Positions 8,445 to 16,676 of a DNA stretch of 64,000 nt are shown in pieces. The stretch's first letter is position 1. Each line of letters starts with the position of its first letter. The stretch covers positions 2,046,001 to 2,110,000 of the forward strand of contig OZ252295.1 in assembly GCA_965250195.1 (NCBI GenBank), read 5' to 3'. The position numbers and the translations under genes were made by a program. The notes beneath the pieces are model-generated. The model saw only the letters and a program-made list of their open reading frames with translations, was not told where the DNA came from and did no database searches. This stretch comes from CAUZIR01 sp965250195 (GTDB lineage: Bacteria; Chloroflexota; Dehalococcoidia; Lucifugimonadales; UBA2962).

Positions 8445-8768
8445 CTAGTCCACCATCTCCCCTTCGAGCGGAAGCCCGGCCGCCTCCCACTCCTCGACGC
8501 CCCCGGCGTAGCGGCGGACTTTTTTGTAACCTGCGCGCTCGAGCAATGCGTAGGCGAACTTGGAGGCGGGGCAACCCCCTCCGGAGCAGTAGATTACGAT
8601 CTCGTCGTTCGAGTCCAGGTCTTTGGTCGCTTCGGCCGGGTTGGTCACGCTGAGTGAACCGGGGATGTGTTTGGCCCTAAACGCCCACTCACCCAGCACC
8701 ATAACGAGCTTGAAGTCGTCGCCCCGCTCGATTTTTTTACGTAGCTCGTCTTTTTCGATCAGATTCAT
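8445..8768 (-). CDS. Single-domain rhodanese-like sulfurtransferase
   Basis: 107 aa. It shows the rhodanese fold marks AFRAKHIPGSLSV, the active-site loop IVIYCSGGGCPASKFAYALL with Cys in the expected place, and the final RRYAGGVEEWEAAGLPLEG. Such proteins move sulfane sulfur or sense thiol state. The loop has a second cysteine (CSGGGC), which could form a disulfide. It sits between the histidine kinase gene (36 bp upstream) and the phosphoribosyltransferase-like gene (6 bp downstream), within the putative redox/ergothioneine operon. Confidence 0.85.
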   Translation of the reverse strand: MNLIEKDELRKKIERGDDFKLVMVLGEWAFRAKHIPGSLSVTNPAEATKDLDSNDEIVIYCSGGGCPASKFAYALLERAGYKKVRRYAGGVEEWEAAGLPLEGEMVD

Positions 8769-8804
8769 ATTGTCACCTGGCTTTCCTATTTATCGCCCGC
8801 GACC

Positions 8805-10256
8805 CTAATCGCGGTCAGGGGGGCCTTCGGAGCCGCCATCGGGATCGATGGGCAGCCAGGTCTCAAAGACGGTGGAACCCGGTTTGGACCGGATCTTTAT
8901 GTCCCCACGGTGTTTGTGAACGACGGTGTTGTACGTGATGTCCAGGCCCAAGCCGGTGCCCTGCCCGGGCGCCTTCGTGGTGAAGAACGGGTCGAATACC
9001 CGGCCCTGTATCTCTGCCGGGATGCCCGGTCCGTCGTCCTCGATCTCCACGATGACCCAGCGCCCCTCGCCTCTGGTGCGCAGCGTGATGCGTCCGCCGC
9101 CCTTTTCCGAATCGTTGAGGGCATCGGCGGCGTTGTCCAGGATATTGGTCCAGACCTGGTTTAGCTCGCTGCCGAATGCCCGGATCCTGGGCAGCTCGCG
9201 GTTATATTCTCGCTCGATTTCGATGGCGTCTTTGAGCTTGTGGCGCAGTATGAGCAGCGTGTCATCCAGGCCCTCGTGCACGTCTACGTCCTGCACCGGC
9301 GCCTGGTCGAGATACGTGTAGGACTTGAGGGCCTTCACGATTTCGGAGATGCGCTGGGATGCCTGTCCGACTTCCGCAAGCAGGTTGTTCACACCGTATG
9401 CAGATGAGAGCCAGACCACTATCGCCGGTAACTGGTTGGTCGGGAACGTCTTGCCCAGCTCCCTGACGGCGTCCATGCCCATGCCCAGGCTGACTAGGGG
9501 AGATGCGTGCTTCCACCCGTCCTCGACGCCCTGCTCGGTCAGCCAATCCTCGATTTCGTACTCAAGGTCGCCCCGTGTCACGGTGTCCATGTCCGGCGGC
9601 CGGGCCGAGCGCTCCGGGACTTCGGCGGCGAGCCGAGCTACCACCGCTTGCTGGGAGTCGGTAAGCACCAGGCGGCCAAGCTCGGTCTGGGCGGCGCCGT
9701 ATTCGGCGAAGGCTCCAGCCAGCTGGTCCGCGGCGCGTTTGGCGGCCGCGGCCGGGTTGTTTAGCTCGTGAGCGACACCGGCGCTGAGGGTGCCCAATTG
9801 CGCCAGCTTTTCGCTCTGGCGCAGGTGGGACTCGGTGTTCCGCCATCGCGCCAGCACGGTGGAGAACATGGCCCGCGCCGCCGACTCGCTGGTCTTGAGC
9901 AGGCGGTCGAGTTCGTCCTTGTGTATGGACAGGAGACGGGCGTCCGTCCGGGCCCGCACCGTTGCCGTTCGTGGCATCTCTTCGAGCACGGCCATTTCGC
10001 CGATCACGACGCCCGGTTCCTCGTGTACGGTAAGCAATACCTCGCGACCGGAGGAGTCTTTTATGATCTCGATTTCGCCGTCTTGGAGAATGTAGGCCCG
10101 GTCGCCCTCGTCACCCTCTGAGAAAAGTTTCTGACCGGACGGGAGAGTGACCTCTTCGACAGTCTCGCCCAATCTGGCGAGGTCCTCGTCCGACATGCCA
10201 GAAAGGAGCGGGACGCCCTCCAGGAATTCTTTCGTCTGGGTTTTTGTGTCAGCCAT
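8805..10256 (-). CDS. cNMP-binding-domain sensor histidine kinase
   Basis: 483 aa, no membrane segment. An N-terminal cyclic-nucleotide-binding fold (about 10-130: LPSGQKLFSEGDEGDRAYIL, VIGEMAVLEEMPRTATV) is followed by a dimerisation/phosphoacceptor helix with His163 in AGVAHELNNPAAA. The ATPase domain has the N box QVWTNILDNAADAL and the G boxes DDGPGIP and GTGLGLDI. The cytoplasmic sensor would answer to a bound ligand and phosphorylate the receiver encoded just upstream (26 bp gap). Such kinases occur beside receiver-thioredoxin-reductase fusions in other bacteria, as here. The ligand is not readable. Confidence 0.9.
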   Translation of the reverse strand: MADTKTQTKEFLEGVPLLSGMSDEDLARLGETVEEVTLPSGQKLFSEGDEGDRAYILQDGEIEIIKDSSGREVLLTVHEEPGVVIGEMAVLEEMPRTATVRARTDARLLSIHKDELDRLLKTSESAARAMFSTVLARWRNTESHLRQSEKLAQLGTLSAGVAHELNNPAAAAKRAADQLAGAFAEYGAAQTELGRLVLTDSQQAVVARLAAEVPERSARPPDMDTVTRGDLEYEIEDWLTEQGVEDGWKHASPLVSLGMGMDAVRELGKTFPTNQLPAIVVWLSSAYGVNNLLAEVGQASQRISEIVKALKSYTYLDQAPVQDVDVHEGLDDTLLILRHKLKDAIEIEREYNRELPRIRAFGSELNQVWTNILDNAADALNDSEKGGGRITLRTRGEGRWVIVEIEDDGPGIPAEIQGRVFDPFFTTKAPGQGTGLGLDITYNTVVHKHRGDIKIRSKPGSTVFETWLPIDPDGGSEGPPDRD

Positions 10257-10282
10257 GAAAAGGGGAGTAGGTCTATGACCGG

Positions 10283-11941
10283 TTAGACGGTCTTGAGGTA
10301 CTGGTGGACGAAGCTGACCGCTATGGAGCCCTGGCCCACCGCCGACGCCACCCTGCGGACCACGTCGTCCCGCACGTCACCGGCGGCGAAGATGCCAGGC
10401 ACGCTGGTTTCCAGCAGGTAGGGGTCGCGGTCGAGCTTCCAGCCGGCAGGGCGTTTGCCGTTCGCCATCAGACCGTCGCCGGTGATGATGAAGCCCTTGT
10501 CACTGGTCTGGATGACGTCACTCACTAATTCGGTGTGAGGGACGGCGCCGACGAAGATGAAGACCGCCGCCGCCGGGATGGTTTGCTCCTCGGAGGACTG
10601 GTTGTTCACTACCCGGATGCCGTCGATGCGCCCGTTGCCCACGACCGCGGCCAACTCCGTCTGAGAAAGGACCTCAATGTTCTCAGTCCCGTCTATCTGG
10701 TCGATCAGGTACTGGGACATGCTCTTGGACAGGTCCGAGCGCACGAGCATAGTTACCTTACTAGCATATTGGGAAAAGAAGACGGCTCCCTGACCTGCCG
10801 AGTTGGCGCCGCCGACCACGACTACCGGCAAGTCCTTGTAGTGGGCCGCCTCGGTGACGGCCGCGCCGTAGTACACGCCCGCTCCGGTGAACTCGGCCAC
10901 TCCTGGCGCGTCTAGTGTCTGGATGGACACGCCGGTGGCGACAACCAGCGCGTGGCAGCTCAGCTCCGACCCGTCGCTCAGCTCGACAATGCGGTACGGA
11001 TCCTCGATACGGACTTTTACGGCTTCCTGCGCCGTTAGGATTTCGACTCCGAACCTGCGAGCCTGGTCGGTGGCCCTGCGTGCCAAATCCGAGCCACTTA
11101 AGCCTTTAGGGAAGCCGAGGTAGTTTTCGATACGGGCGCTGGTGCCAGCCTGGCCGCCGGTCGCCTCCCGTTCGATTAACGCCGTCCGTAACCCCTCAGA
11201 GGCTCCGTACACGGCCGCACCGAGCCCGGCCGGCCCACCGCCGACTATGATCATGTCGAAGAAGGGTTTCGTTGCCTGGGTCTGCAGGCCGACGGCCTCG
11301 GCCAGATCTATGTTGCTGGGCTGGGCGAGGATTTTTCCGTCGGGGAAAAAGACGCCGGGTAGATTGTGCTCGACCTCGGGAGCCGTGCCGACGAGTGTCC
11401 TGGCCTCCTCCTCGGTCTCGACGTCCAACCACCGGTACGAGATGCGGTTGCGGGCGAGGAAGTCTTTCACCCTGTGGCTGTGCGTCGACCACAGCGTGCC
11501 GACAACTCTTATCCCATCGTAGGCCGCCGGAACCGAGGCCTGCCAGTCGCTGAGCAGGTCGTCGAGCGCGGGGTATAGTTCACGCTCGGGCGGGTCCCAC
11601 GGCTTCATCAGGTACCGGTCCAGATCGAGGGTGTTGATGCAGGTGATGGCCGCCTCGGTATCTGCGTAGGCGGTGAGCAGGACCTTCTTGGCGTCGGGAT
11701 ATACCTTGGCCGCCTTCTCGAGAAATTCGGTGCCGATCATCACGGGCATTCGCTGATCGGCAACAAACATGGCTACAGGCGTTCCGCGCTGCTTGAAGCG
11801 GTTGACCGCGTCCAGCGCCTCTGCCCCGGAGCCGACCTTGGCGATACGGTACTCCCGGCCATAGTGGGACCGAAGGTCGCGCTCGACGGCGTTCAGGACC
11901 TGGGGCTCGTCATCGACGGTAAATATTACTGGTGTGGCCAT
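10283..11941 (-). CDS. Response receiver - glutaredoxin-like - thioredoxin-reductase-like fusion
   Basis: 552 aa. Residues 1-125 are a CheY-like receiver with acidic pocket VDDEP, phosphoacceptor Asp62 (VADQRMP) and Lys113 (LMKPWDP). About 143-220 is a glutaredoxin-like fold in which the active-site CxxC is replaced (TLWSTHSHRVKDFL). From 230 on is a thioredoxin-reductase-like flavoprotein: FAD loop IIVGGGPAGLGAA, NAD loop VVVVGGANSAGQG and the C-terminal GIFAAGDVRDD. The place of the reductase disulfide reads GVYYGAAVTEA, with no cysteine. Only two cysteines are seen in the whole chain. It is probably a flavin/NAD(P)H-dependent sensor or output rather than a disulfide reductase. It is the first gene of the run; a GGGAGAGG ribosome-binding site abuts the ATG. 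Confidence 0.88.
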   Translation of the reverse strand: MATPVIFTVDDEPQVLNAVERDLRSHYGREYRIAKVGSGAEALDAVNRFKQRGTPVAMFVADQRMPVMIGTEFLEKAAKVYPDAKKVLLTAYADTEAAITCINTLDLDRYLMKPWDPPERELYPALDDLLSDWQASVPAAYDGIRVVGTLWSTHSHRVKDFLARNRISYRWLDVETEEEARTLVGTAPEVEHNLPGVFFPDGKILAQPSNIDLAEAVGLQTQATKPFFDMIIVGGGPAGLGAAVYGASEGLRTALIEREATGGQAGTSARIENYLGFPKGLSGSDLARRATDQARRFGVEILTAQEAVKVRIEDPYRIVELSDGSELSCHALVVATGVSIQTLDAPGVAEFTGAGVYYGAAVTEAAHYKDLPVVVVGGANSAGQGAVFFSQYASKVTMLVRSDLSKSMSQYLIDQIDGTENIEVLSQTELAAVVGNGRIDGIRVVNNQSSEEQTIPAAAVFIFVGAVPHTELVSDVIQTSDKGFIITGDGLMANGKRPAGWKLDRDPYLLETSVPGIFAAGDVRDDVVRRVASAVGQGSIAVSFVHQYLKTV

Positions 11942-11969
11942 ACCTCTCCCGGCAGGGGGACTTCGATCA

Positions 11970-11987
11970 TTTATACAGTACCGGTAC
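11970..11987 (-). promoter_or_regulatory. Possible -10 box and palindrome before the redox operon
   Basis: On the minus strand the short gap before the receiver-reductase gene holds TATAAA (11970-11975), next to the perfect 10-bp palindrome GTACCGGTAC (11978-11987). Together they could be the promoter and an operator of the 11941-5276 run. No good -35 box is seen, so this is tentative. Confidence 0.3.
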
Positions 11988-11995
11988 CCCCGGCA

Positions 11996-12529
11996 CTACC
12001 CCGTTCGCAGACGAACGACTTCCGGGAGGGCCAAGAACATGGCTCGATCCTGCGAATCGGCCATGCCCTCGACGATTCCGTCGACGATCTGCATCGCCCT
12101 CCGCCGGGCCGCGGAGGCCTCCTCCCGGTCGCCCAGCGCGGACGCGACTTCCGCTCGTGCCGCCAGGGCCCTCCACTGGGATCGCACCGATCCGATCTCC
12201 CTTGCCACCTCGACAGCTCTGTTCAGCGGTTCTACGGCCTCTTCAGGCCGGCCGAGCCCGGCCAGCGCGAGGCCCTTCGCCCGGAGATAGTCGGAAGCGA
12301 AACCCCGGCGCTGAAACTCTTCAAGCGTAACTAGTCTCTCTTCTGCGTAGGCCAGGGCTTCTTCACAGCGGCCCCGACCGACCAGGAACCCGCCAATAAC
12401 GGTGCGGGCCATCTCGAAACCGCCGCTCAGGTCCCGATGGCCTGTTGCGTCGGCCTCCATCGCCTCTGCGATCACCTCGTCCGCCCTGTCCATGTCGCCG
12501 CGCTGGGCCAGCGCCGCGCCCAGCACCAT
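11996..12529 (-). pseudogene. TPR C-terminal part of the cyclase/ATPase regulator, out of frame
   Basis: The 177-codon frame reads as tetratricopeptide repeats (RGDMDRADEVIAEAMEADA, GRPEEAVEPLNRAVEVAREIG, ALGDREEASAARRRAMQIV) that continue the repeat array of the longer upstream frame. It overlaps the end of that frame by 58 bp in a different phase, and upstream of its ATG the frame reads SHVMVLG without a break. The simplest reading is one gene (11996-15411) with a one-base indel near 12535-12550, real or a sequencing/assembly error. A separate translationally coupled TPR protein is the alternative. Confidence 0.7.
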
Positions 12530-15411
12530 GACATGAGAGCCGGTCCACGCACGGGAGCGAGTTCCTTGGCGCGCTCGAGGGCACTCTCTGCCGCGTCAAC
12601 CGCCCCGTCCGTTTCCCCGGCATTTATCCGCAGCCAGGCGACGACGACTCCCAGGAATGCGCCAGGAGCGAAGGCCTCGTCCTTGGCGGCCTCCGCCACC
12701 CGGTCGATGTCGGACATGGCGCCCTCGATGTCCCCCCGCTCCATCTTCACGGCGCCGAGTCCAAAAAAGGCGACCAGCCGGCCCCACTGGCCTCCGCTGC
12801 GTTTTCCCACATCATCGGCCTCCTCGGCTACCTCACCCGACCTGGCCAGATCACCCTTGGCGAAGTAGTGCAGGGACGCCATTGACAGGTGGTCGCCCAG
12901 CATGGGCAGGTTGCCCAGTTCCCGCCACAGTGTCCCGGCCGCCTCCAGGGCGGCCTCGGCCTCCGCCATTCGGGAAGAAGTGCCGTAGGCGCGCGCGAGG
13001 TCGTGGAGAGCGTACGCTTCGCGCTCCTTCAGGCCGTGAGCGCGTGCTATCTCGACCGCCGCCTCGCCGTGCTCCAACGCGAGATGGGGCGAGTCTCCGT
13101 GGTACACCTCCAGCAGCATCAGGTTCCACAGGGCCTTCGACTCAGATTCGGGTTCGCCAATGGCCCTGGCGAGTTCGAGACTGCGGGTCAGCAGCTCTTT
13201 TCCCTTGATGGGGTCGGACTCGGTGGTGTAGGTGGCGCGCAGCGTTGCCTGCGACAGCATGGCCTGCAGGACCAGCTTCTCGTCGCTGCGGTCGATGCCG
13301 ATCTCTTCCAGCGCCCTGTAACAATCGATGGCCCGCCCGTCCTGACCGGTCACCTCCAGCGTTCGGCCCAGCCTCCTGTAAAGGTGCGCCAGCTCCTCGG
13401 AGCCCGGCGCGAAGTCCTGGGACACGTTAACGGCCTTGCAGTAGTGGGCGATGGCCGCGGCGTTGGCGTAGATTCGGGAGGCGGCGTCCCCCGCCATGAC
13501 CGAGTACTTGAAGGCGCGCTCCCGGTCGCGAGCCTCGCCGAAGTGGAGGGCGAGGCGGGTGGCTTCCTCTTCTAGCCGGTCGGGGAACAGGCTCTCTATG
13601 GCCTCGCCCACCCGCTGGTGGAACTCGCGCCCGCGCCGCACCAGAATGGAGCCGTACGCCGCTTCCCTGGTCAATTCATGCTTGAACACGTACTCCACTT
13701 CGGGCGTGCGGGCCGCCTGCATTATCAGCTCGGCCCGTTGCAGGTCGCCGAGCTGACGGTCGATGCGATCAGCAGCATCTGAAACTACCTTCAGGACGTG
13801 TTCGTAGAAGCTGCGTCCGATGACAGACGCCAACTGAAGGGTCTGGCGCGCGTCTTCTTCCAGGCGGTCGATGCGGGCCATCACCAGCGACTGTGCGCCG
13901 CCGGATAGCTGCAGGTTGTCGGGGGGCACGTCGCTTCGCCAGACCGCGCGGTCGCCCTCCCGCTTGATCGCTCCGGCATCGCCCAGCGCGCGTATCGCCT
14001 CCTCCACGAAGTACGGGTTGCCCTCGGCCCGGTCCACTATGCTCTTGTGTACTTCGCAGGGCATGCCTTCCACGTCCAGGAGGCCGTCGACAAGCTCTTC
14101 ACTCTGTGGCCCGGTGAGTGGCGTCAAGATGACCTCGGCGTACAGGTGCGGGTGTTCGACCTCGACCGCCTGCTTGAAGCGCCAGGCCTGGGAGCGGCGC
14201 TCCGGCCGAAACGCGCAGATGATGAGTATGGGTGCGCTCTCTGTCAGTTTCGCCAGGTGGAGTATCAGGTCCACCGACGCCGTGTCGGCCCAGTGCAGGT
14301 CTTCGAACACCGCGACGAACGGGTACGCCGCCGACCGGTCGCGCCACACCCTGTCGACTGCGAAGAAGAGCCCGCCTCGCACTTTCTCGGCATCTGCTCC
14401 GACAGCGTCTGCCCTTACCGATAGCAGCGCCTGCAGCGCGTCGACCAGGTCTTCGCCCTCGAGGTCGGGAATGGCCTCCACTCCCGCGGCGATCTTCCCG
14501 CGAATTTCCCCTGCGGAGTCGAGCTCGCCCACACCGAGATGCGCTTTGATCCGGCTTATGAACATCGTGTAAGGCCGGTCCGAGTCGTAGGAGACACCTC
14601 GACTCTCGTGCCAGGCAAATGCACGTGCCGACTCGTCGAAATCAGACGGGTGGCCCGCCTCCCATTCGGCCCGTGCCTCTTCCAGCAGCCTGCTCTTCCC
14701 CAACCCGGCGTCGCCTATAAGGCTGACGATTCCCCCTCGACCGAGTCTCAGGTCGCCCAGCAAGAGCCTCAGAGAACCCATTTCGCGGTCCCGGCCCACC
14801 AGAGGCGAGTTCTCCCTGAAGCCCCGCACGCGGCCCGGCTCCAGCTTGCGGCCGACCACCCTGAACGCCGACACGGGCTCGGTCTTGCCCTTGACCGTTA
14901 CTTCTCCTAGTGACTCCAGATCGAATAGCGGAGCTACAAGGGTCTGCGTCGCCTCGCCGATCCTTATCGTGCCGGGGTCAGCCGTCTGCTCCATGCGCGC
15001 CGCCACGTTCACGGCGTCGCCCATGACGGTGTACTCCTCGGTGCCGCCACCGCCCATGTCGCCGACGACCACGCGGCCGGTGTTTATCCCGATGCGAACG
15101 TCGAAGTCGGTGCCGTAGTCGTTCCTAAATTGCTCCCTGAATGGACCAATGGATTCGACCATGGACAGGGCCGTGAGCACGGCGCGTTCGGGGTCGTCCT
15201 CGTGCGCTACAGGTGCGCCGAAGTAGGCCAGTACCGCGTCGCCCAACAACCGTGCCACCGTGCCGCCGTAGCGGTTGACCGGCGCGATGAGCAGGCCGAA
15301 CGCCTCGTTCATCACCTCCGCCCACTCCTCCGGGTCCATGCGCTCGGCCATGGCGGTCGAGCCGACCACATCGCAGAACAGAACCGTTACGAGTCTGCGT
15401 TCTCCCTGCAT
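12472..15411 (-). CDS. Class III nucleotide cyclase - AAA ATPase - TPR regulator
   Basis: 979 codons. Residues 1-180 are a class III cyclase homology domain: metal Asp14 in VLFCDVVGST, Asp58 in LLGDAVLAYFGAP, and GDAVNVAARMEQTA. Next is an ATPase of the signal-transduction type with Walker A SLIGDAGLGKSRLLEEA and Walker B-like FVAVFEDLHWADTAS. About 450 residues of TPR-like helical repeats follow. Such proteins are large ATP-dependent signalling regulators, and some make cAMP. The last 20 or so residues (WARRWPSAATWTGRTR) are non-homologous because the frame slips; the true repeat continues in the 11996-12529 frame. Confidence 0.88.
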   Translation of the reverse strand: MQGERRLVTVLFCDVVGSTAMAERMDPEEWAEVMNEAFGLLIAPVNRYGGTVARLLGDAVLAYFGAPVAHEDDPERAVLTALSMVESIGPFREQFRNDYGTDFDVRIGINTGRVVVGDMGGGGTEEYTVMGDAVNVAARMEQTADPGTIRIGEATQTLVAPLFDLESLGEVTVKGKTEPVSAFRVVGRKLEPGRVRGFRENSPLVGRDREMGSLRLLLGDLRLGRGGIVSLIGDAGLGKSRLLEEARAEWEAGHPSDFDESARAFAWHESRGVSYDSDRPYTMFISRIKAHLGVGELDSAGEIRGKIAAGVEAIPDLEGEDLVDALQALLSVRADAVGADAEKVRGGLFFAVDRVWRDRSAAYPFVAVFEDLHWADTASVDLILHLAKLTESAPILIICAFRPERRSQAWRFKQAVEVEHPHLYAEVILTPLTGPQSEELVDGLLDVEGMPCEVHKSIVDRAEGNPYFVEEAIRALGDAGAIKREGDRAVWRSDVPPDNLQLSGGAQSLVMARIDRLEEDARQTLQLASVIGRSFYEHVLKVVSDAADRIDRQLGDLQRAELIMQAARTPEVEYVFKHELTREAAYGSILVRRGREFHQRVGEAIESLFPDRLEEEATRLALHFGEARDRERAFKYSVMAGDAASRIYANAAAIAHYCKAVNVSQDFAPGSEELAHLYRRLGRTLEVTGQDGRAIDCYRALEEIGIDRSDEKLVLQAMLSQATLRATYTTESDPIKGKELLTRSLELARAIGEPESESKALWNLMLLEVYHGDSPHLALEHGEAAVEIARAHGLKEREAYALHDLARAYGTSSRMAEAEAALEAAGTLWRELGNLPMLGDHLSMASLHYFAKGDLARSGEVAEEADDVGKRSGGQWGRLVAFFGLGAVKMERGDIEGAMSDIDRVAEAAKDEAFAPGAFLGVVVAWLRINAGETDGAVDAAESALERAKELAPVRGPALMSWCWARRWPSAATWTGRTR

Positions 15412-15457
15412 CAGGCCGTAGGCCTTGTGCTACCGGTAACAGGCGATTGAGGAAAAT

Positions 15458-16480
15458 TCACGGGGCCAGCAGCATCTTGATGTCCGAAGCCGGGGCCATC
15501 AGCCGCACGAACGTCGATTGCAGATCGTCCAGGCCGATCACCGAGCCCGGCGCCATCAGTTCGTCTACGGACACTTTCCCTTTGGCGATCAGGTCCAGGC
15601 CGATTCGCCAGTCCTCGGGCTCGTAGATAAAGCTGGTGGTGAATTTTATCTCCCTTGCAATCCAATTGACTGGATTTAGACCCGTCTCTTCCCAGGCCAG
15701 CGACACGAGGGCCACGTTCCCGCCCTTGCGGACCGATCTCAAGGCATCGTCAAACGTCCCACGGGCGGCGGCGCACTCGAACACGATATCCGGCCCGACC
15801 CCGCCGGTCAGCCCCACCAGCGCCTCTTCTACATCAGTCTCGGTGGGGTCGATCACGGCGTCCGCGCCCAACGCTTTCGCAGCCTCTGAACGGGCCGGGG
15901 CGGGCTCCGCCACGAACACTTTCGATGCGCCTGCCGCTCGCGCCACCTGCATGGTGAACAGGCCGATCGGCCCCGCTCCCAGCACCGCGACCGTGTCCCC
16001 GATCTTGAGCGCGGACCGGCGCACCGCGTGCACCGCCGTCGCCAGCGGCTCGGCCATCGCGGCGGCCTCGTCCGAGACTCCGTCCGGTATAGGTATCGGT
16101 CGCCACGCCTCTATTTCCACGAACTCGGCGTAGCCCCTGGCCCACATGGGCTCGCGGCCGGGACCCATCGCCCGATAATTGAATCTCGGCTCGGACCCGA
16201 TAGGATCGACAAAGTCTTTCGGCGGCTCACCACCCCCGCCGATGATGCGGTCGCCGACGGCCCAGCGCTCGACCCCTTCACCCAGCACCACAACGGTGCC
16301 GGAGTACTCGTGGCCGAGCTGGGAGCCGGGCGGTGTCACGTCGTACATGAAGGTGTGCACGTCGGTGCCGCATATGCCGCAGTACCTCACCTTGACCAGC
16401 ACGTTGCCCGGATCGGGCAGCGGCACCGGCAACTCCTGGATTTCGAAGCGCCTCTCGCCCATATAGACGGCTGCTCTCAT
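15458..16480 (-). CDS. Zinc-dependent medium-chain alcohol/polyol dehydrogenase
   Basis: 340 aa. Catalytic zinc ligands are in CGICGTDVH (Cys37) and GHEYSG (His57, Glu58). The Rossmann loop is VAVLGAGPIGLFTMQ. The four-cysteine structural zinc lobe is absent; instead there is a loop IIGGGGEPPKDF. It resembles threonine/sorbitol-type dehydrogenases, and the substrate is unknown. Its ribosome-binding site (GCGGAG, 8 nt before the ATG) lies in the end of repeat copy B. The gene follows the MFS gene on the minus strand, separated by that repeat. Confidence 0.87.
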   Translation of the reverse strand: MRAAVYMGERRFEIQELPVPLPDPGNVLVKVRYCGICGTDVHTFMYDVTPPGSQLGHEYSGTVVVLGEGVERWAVGDRIIGGGGEPPKDFVDPIGSEPRFNYRAMGPGREPMWARGYAEFVEIEAWRPIPIPDGVSDEAAAMAEPLATAVHAVRRSALKIGDTVAVLGAGPIGLFTMQVARAAGASKVFVAEPAPARSEAAKALGADAVIDPTETDVEEALVGLTGGVGPDIVFECAAARGTFDDALRSVRKGGNVALVSLAWEETGLNPVNWIAREIKFTTSFIYEPEDWRIGLDLIAKGKVSVDELMAPGSVIGLDDLQSTFVRLMAPASDIKMLLAP

Positions 16481-16484
16481 GTGT

Positions 16485-16615
16485 GTTCTCCGCGCTAGGC
16501 GCGCTCGTCAGGGCTTCTTCGGCTTATCGCCTCATCGCCTTGGCAAATCACGGTTCGTCTGGTTTTTGTAGGTCTTCAAGGCCCTGCTTCGGCTTATCGC
16601 CTCATCGCTTTGGCA
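16485..16615 (-). repeat. Dispersed intergenic repeat, copy B plus a partial second copy
   Basis: 16485-16550 carries GTTCTCCGC, a GC hairpin (GCGCTAGGCGC) and the core CTCGTCAGGGCTTCTTCGG with tail GCTTATCGCCTCATCGCC. 16584-16615 repeats only the tail (CTGCTTCGGCTTATCGCC and so on). The outer end faces the alcohol dehydrogenase start and gives it the GCGGAG ribosome-binding sequence. Confidence 0.85.
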
Positions 16616-16676
16616 TGCGGGGCCAGCTTCCTGGCAGGTCTGCGCAGGGGCGAATGATAGCAGGGGAGTGGGGAGT

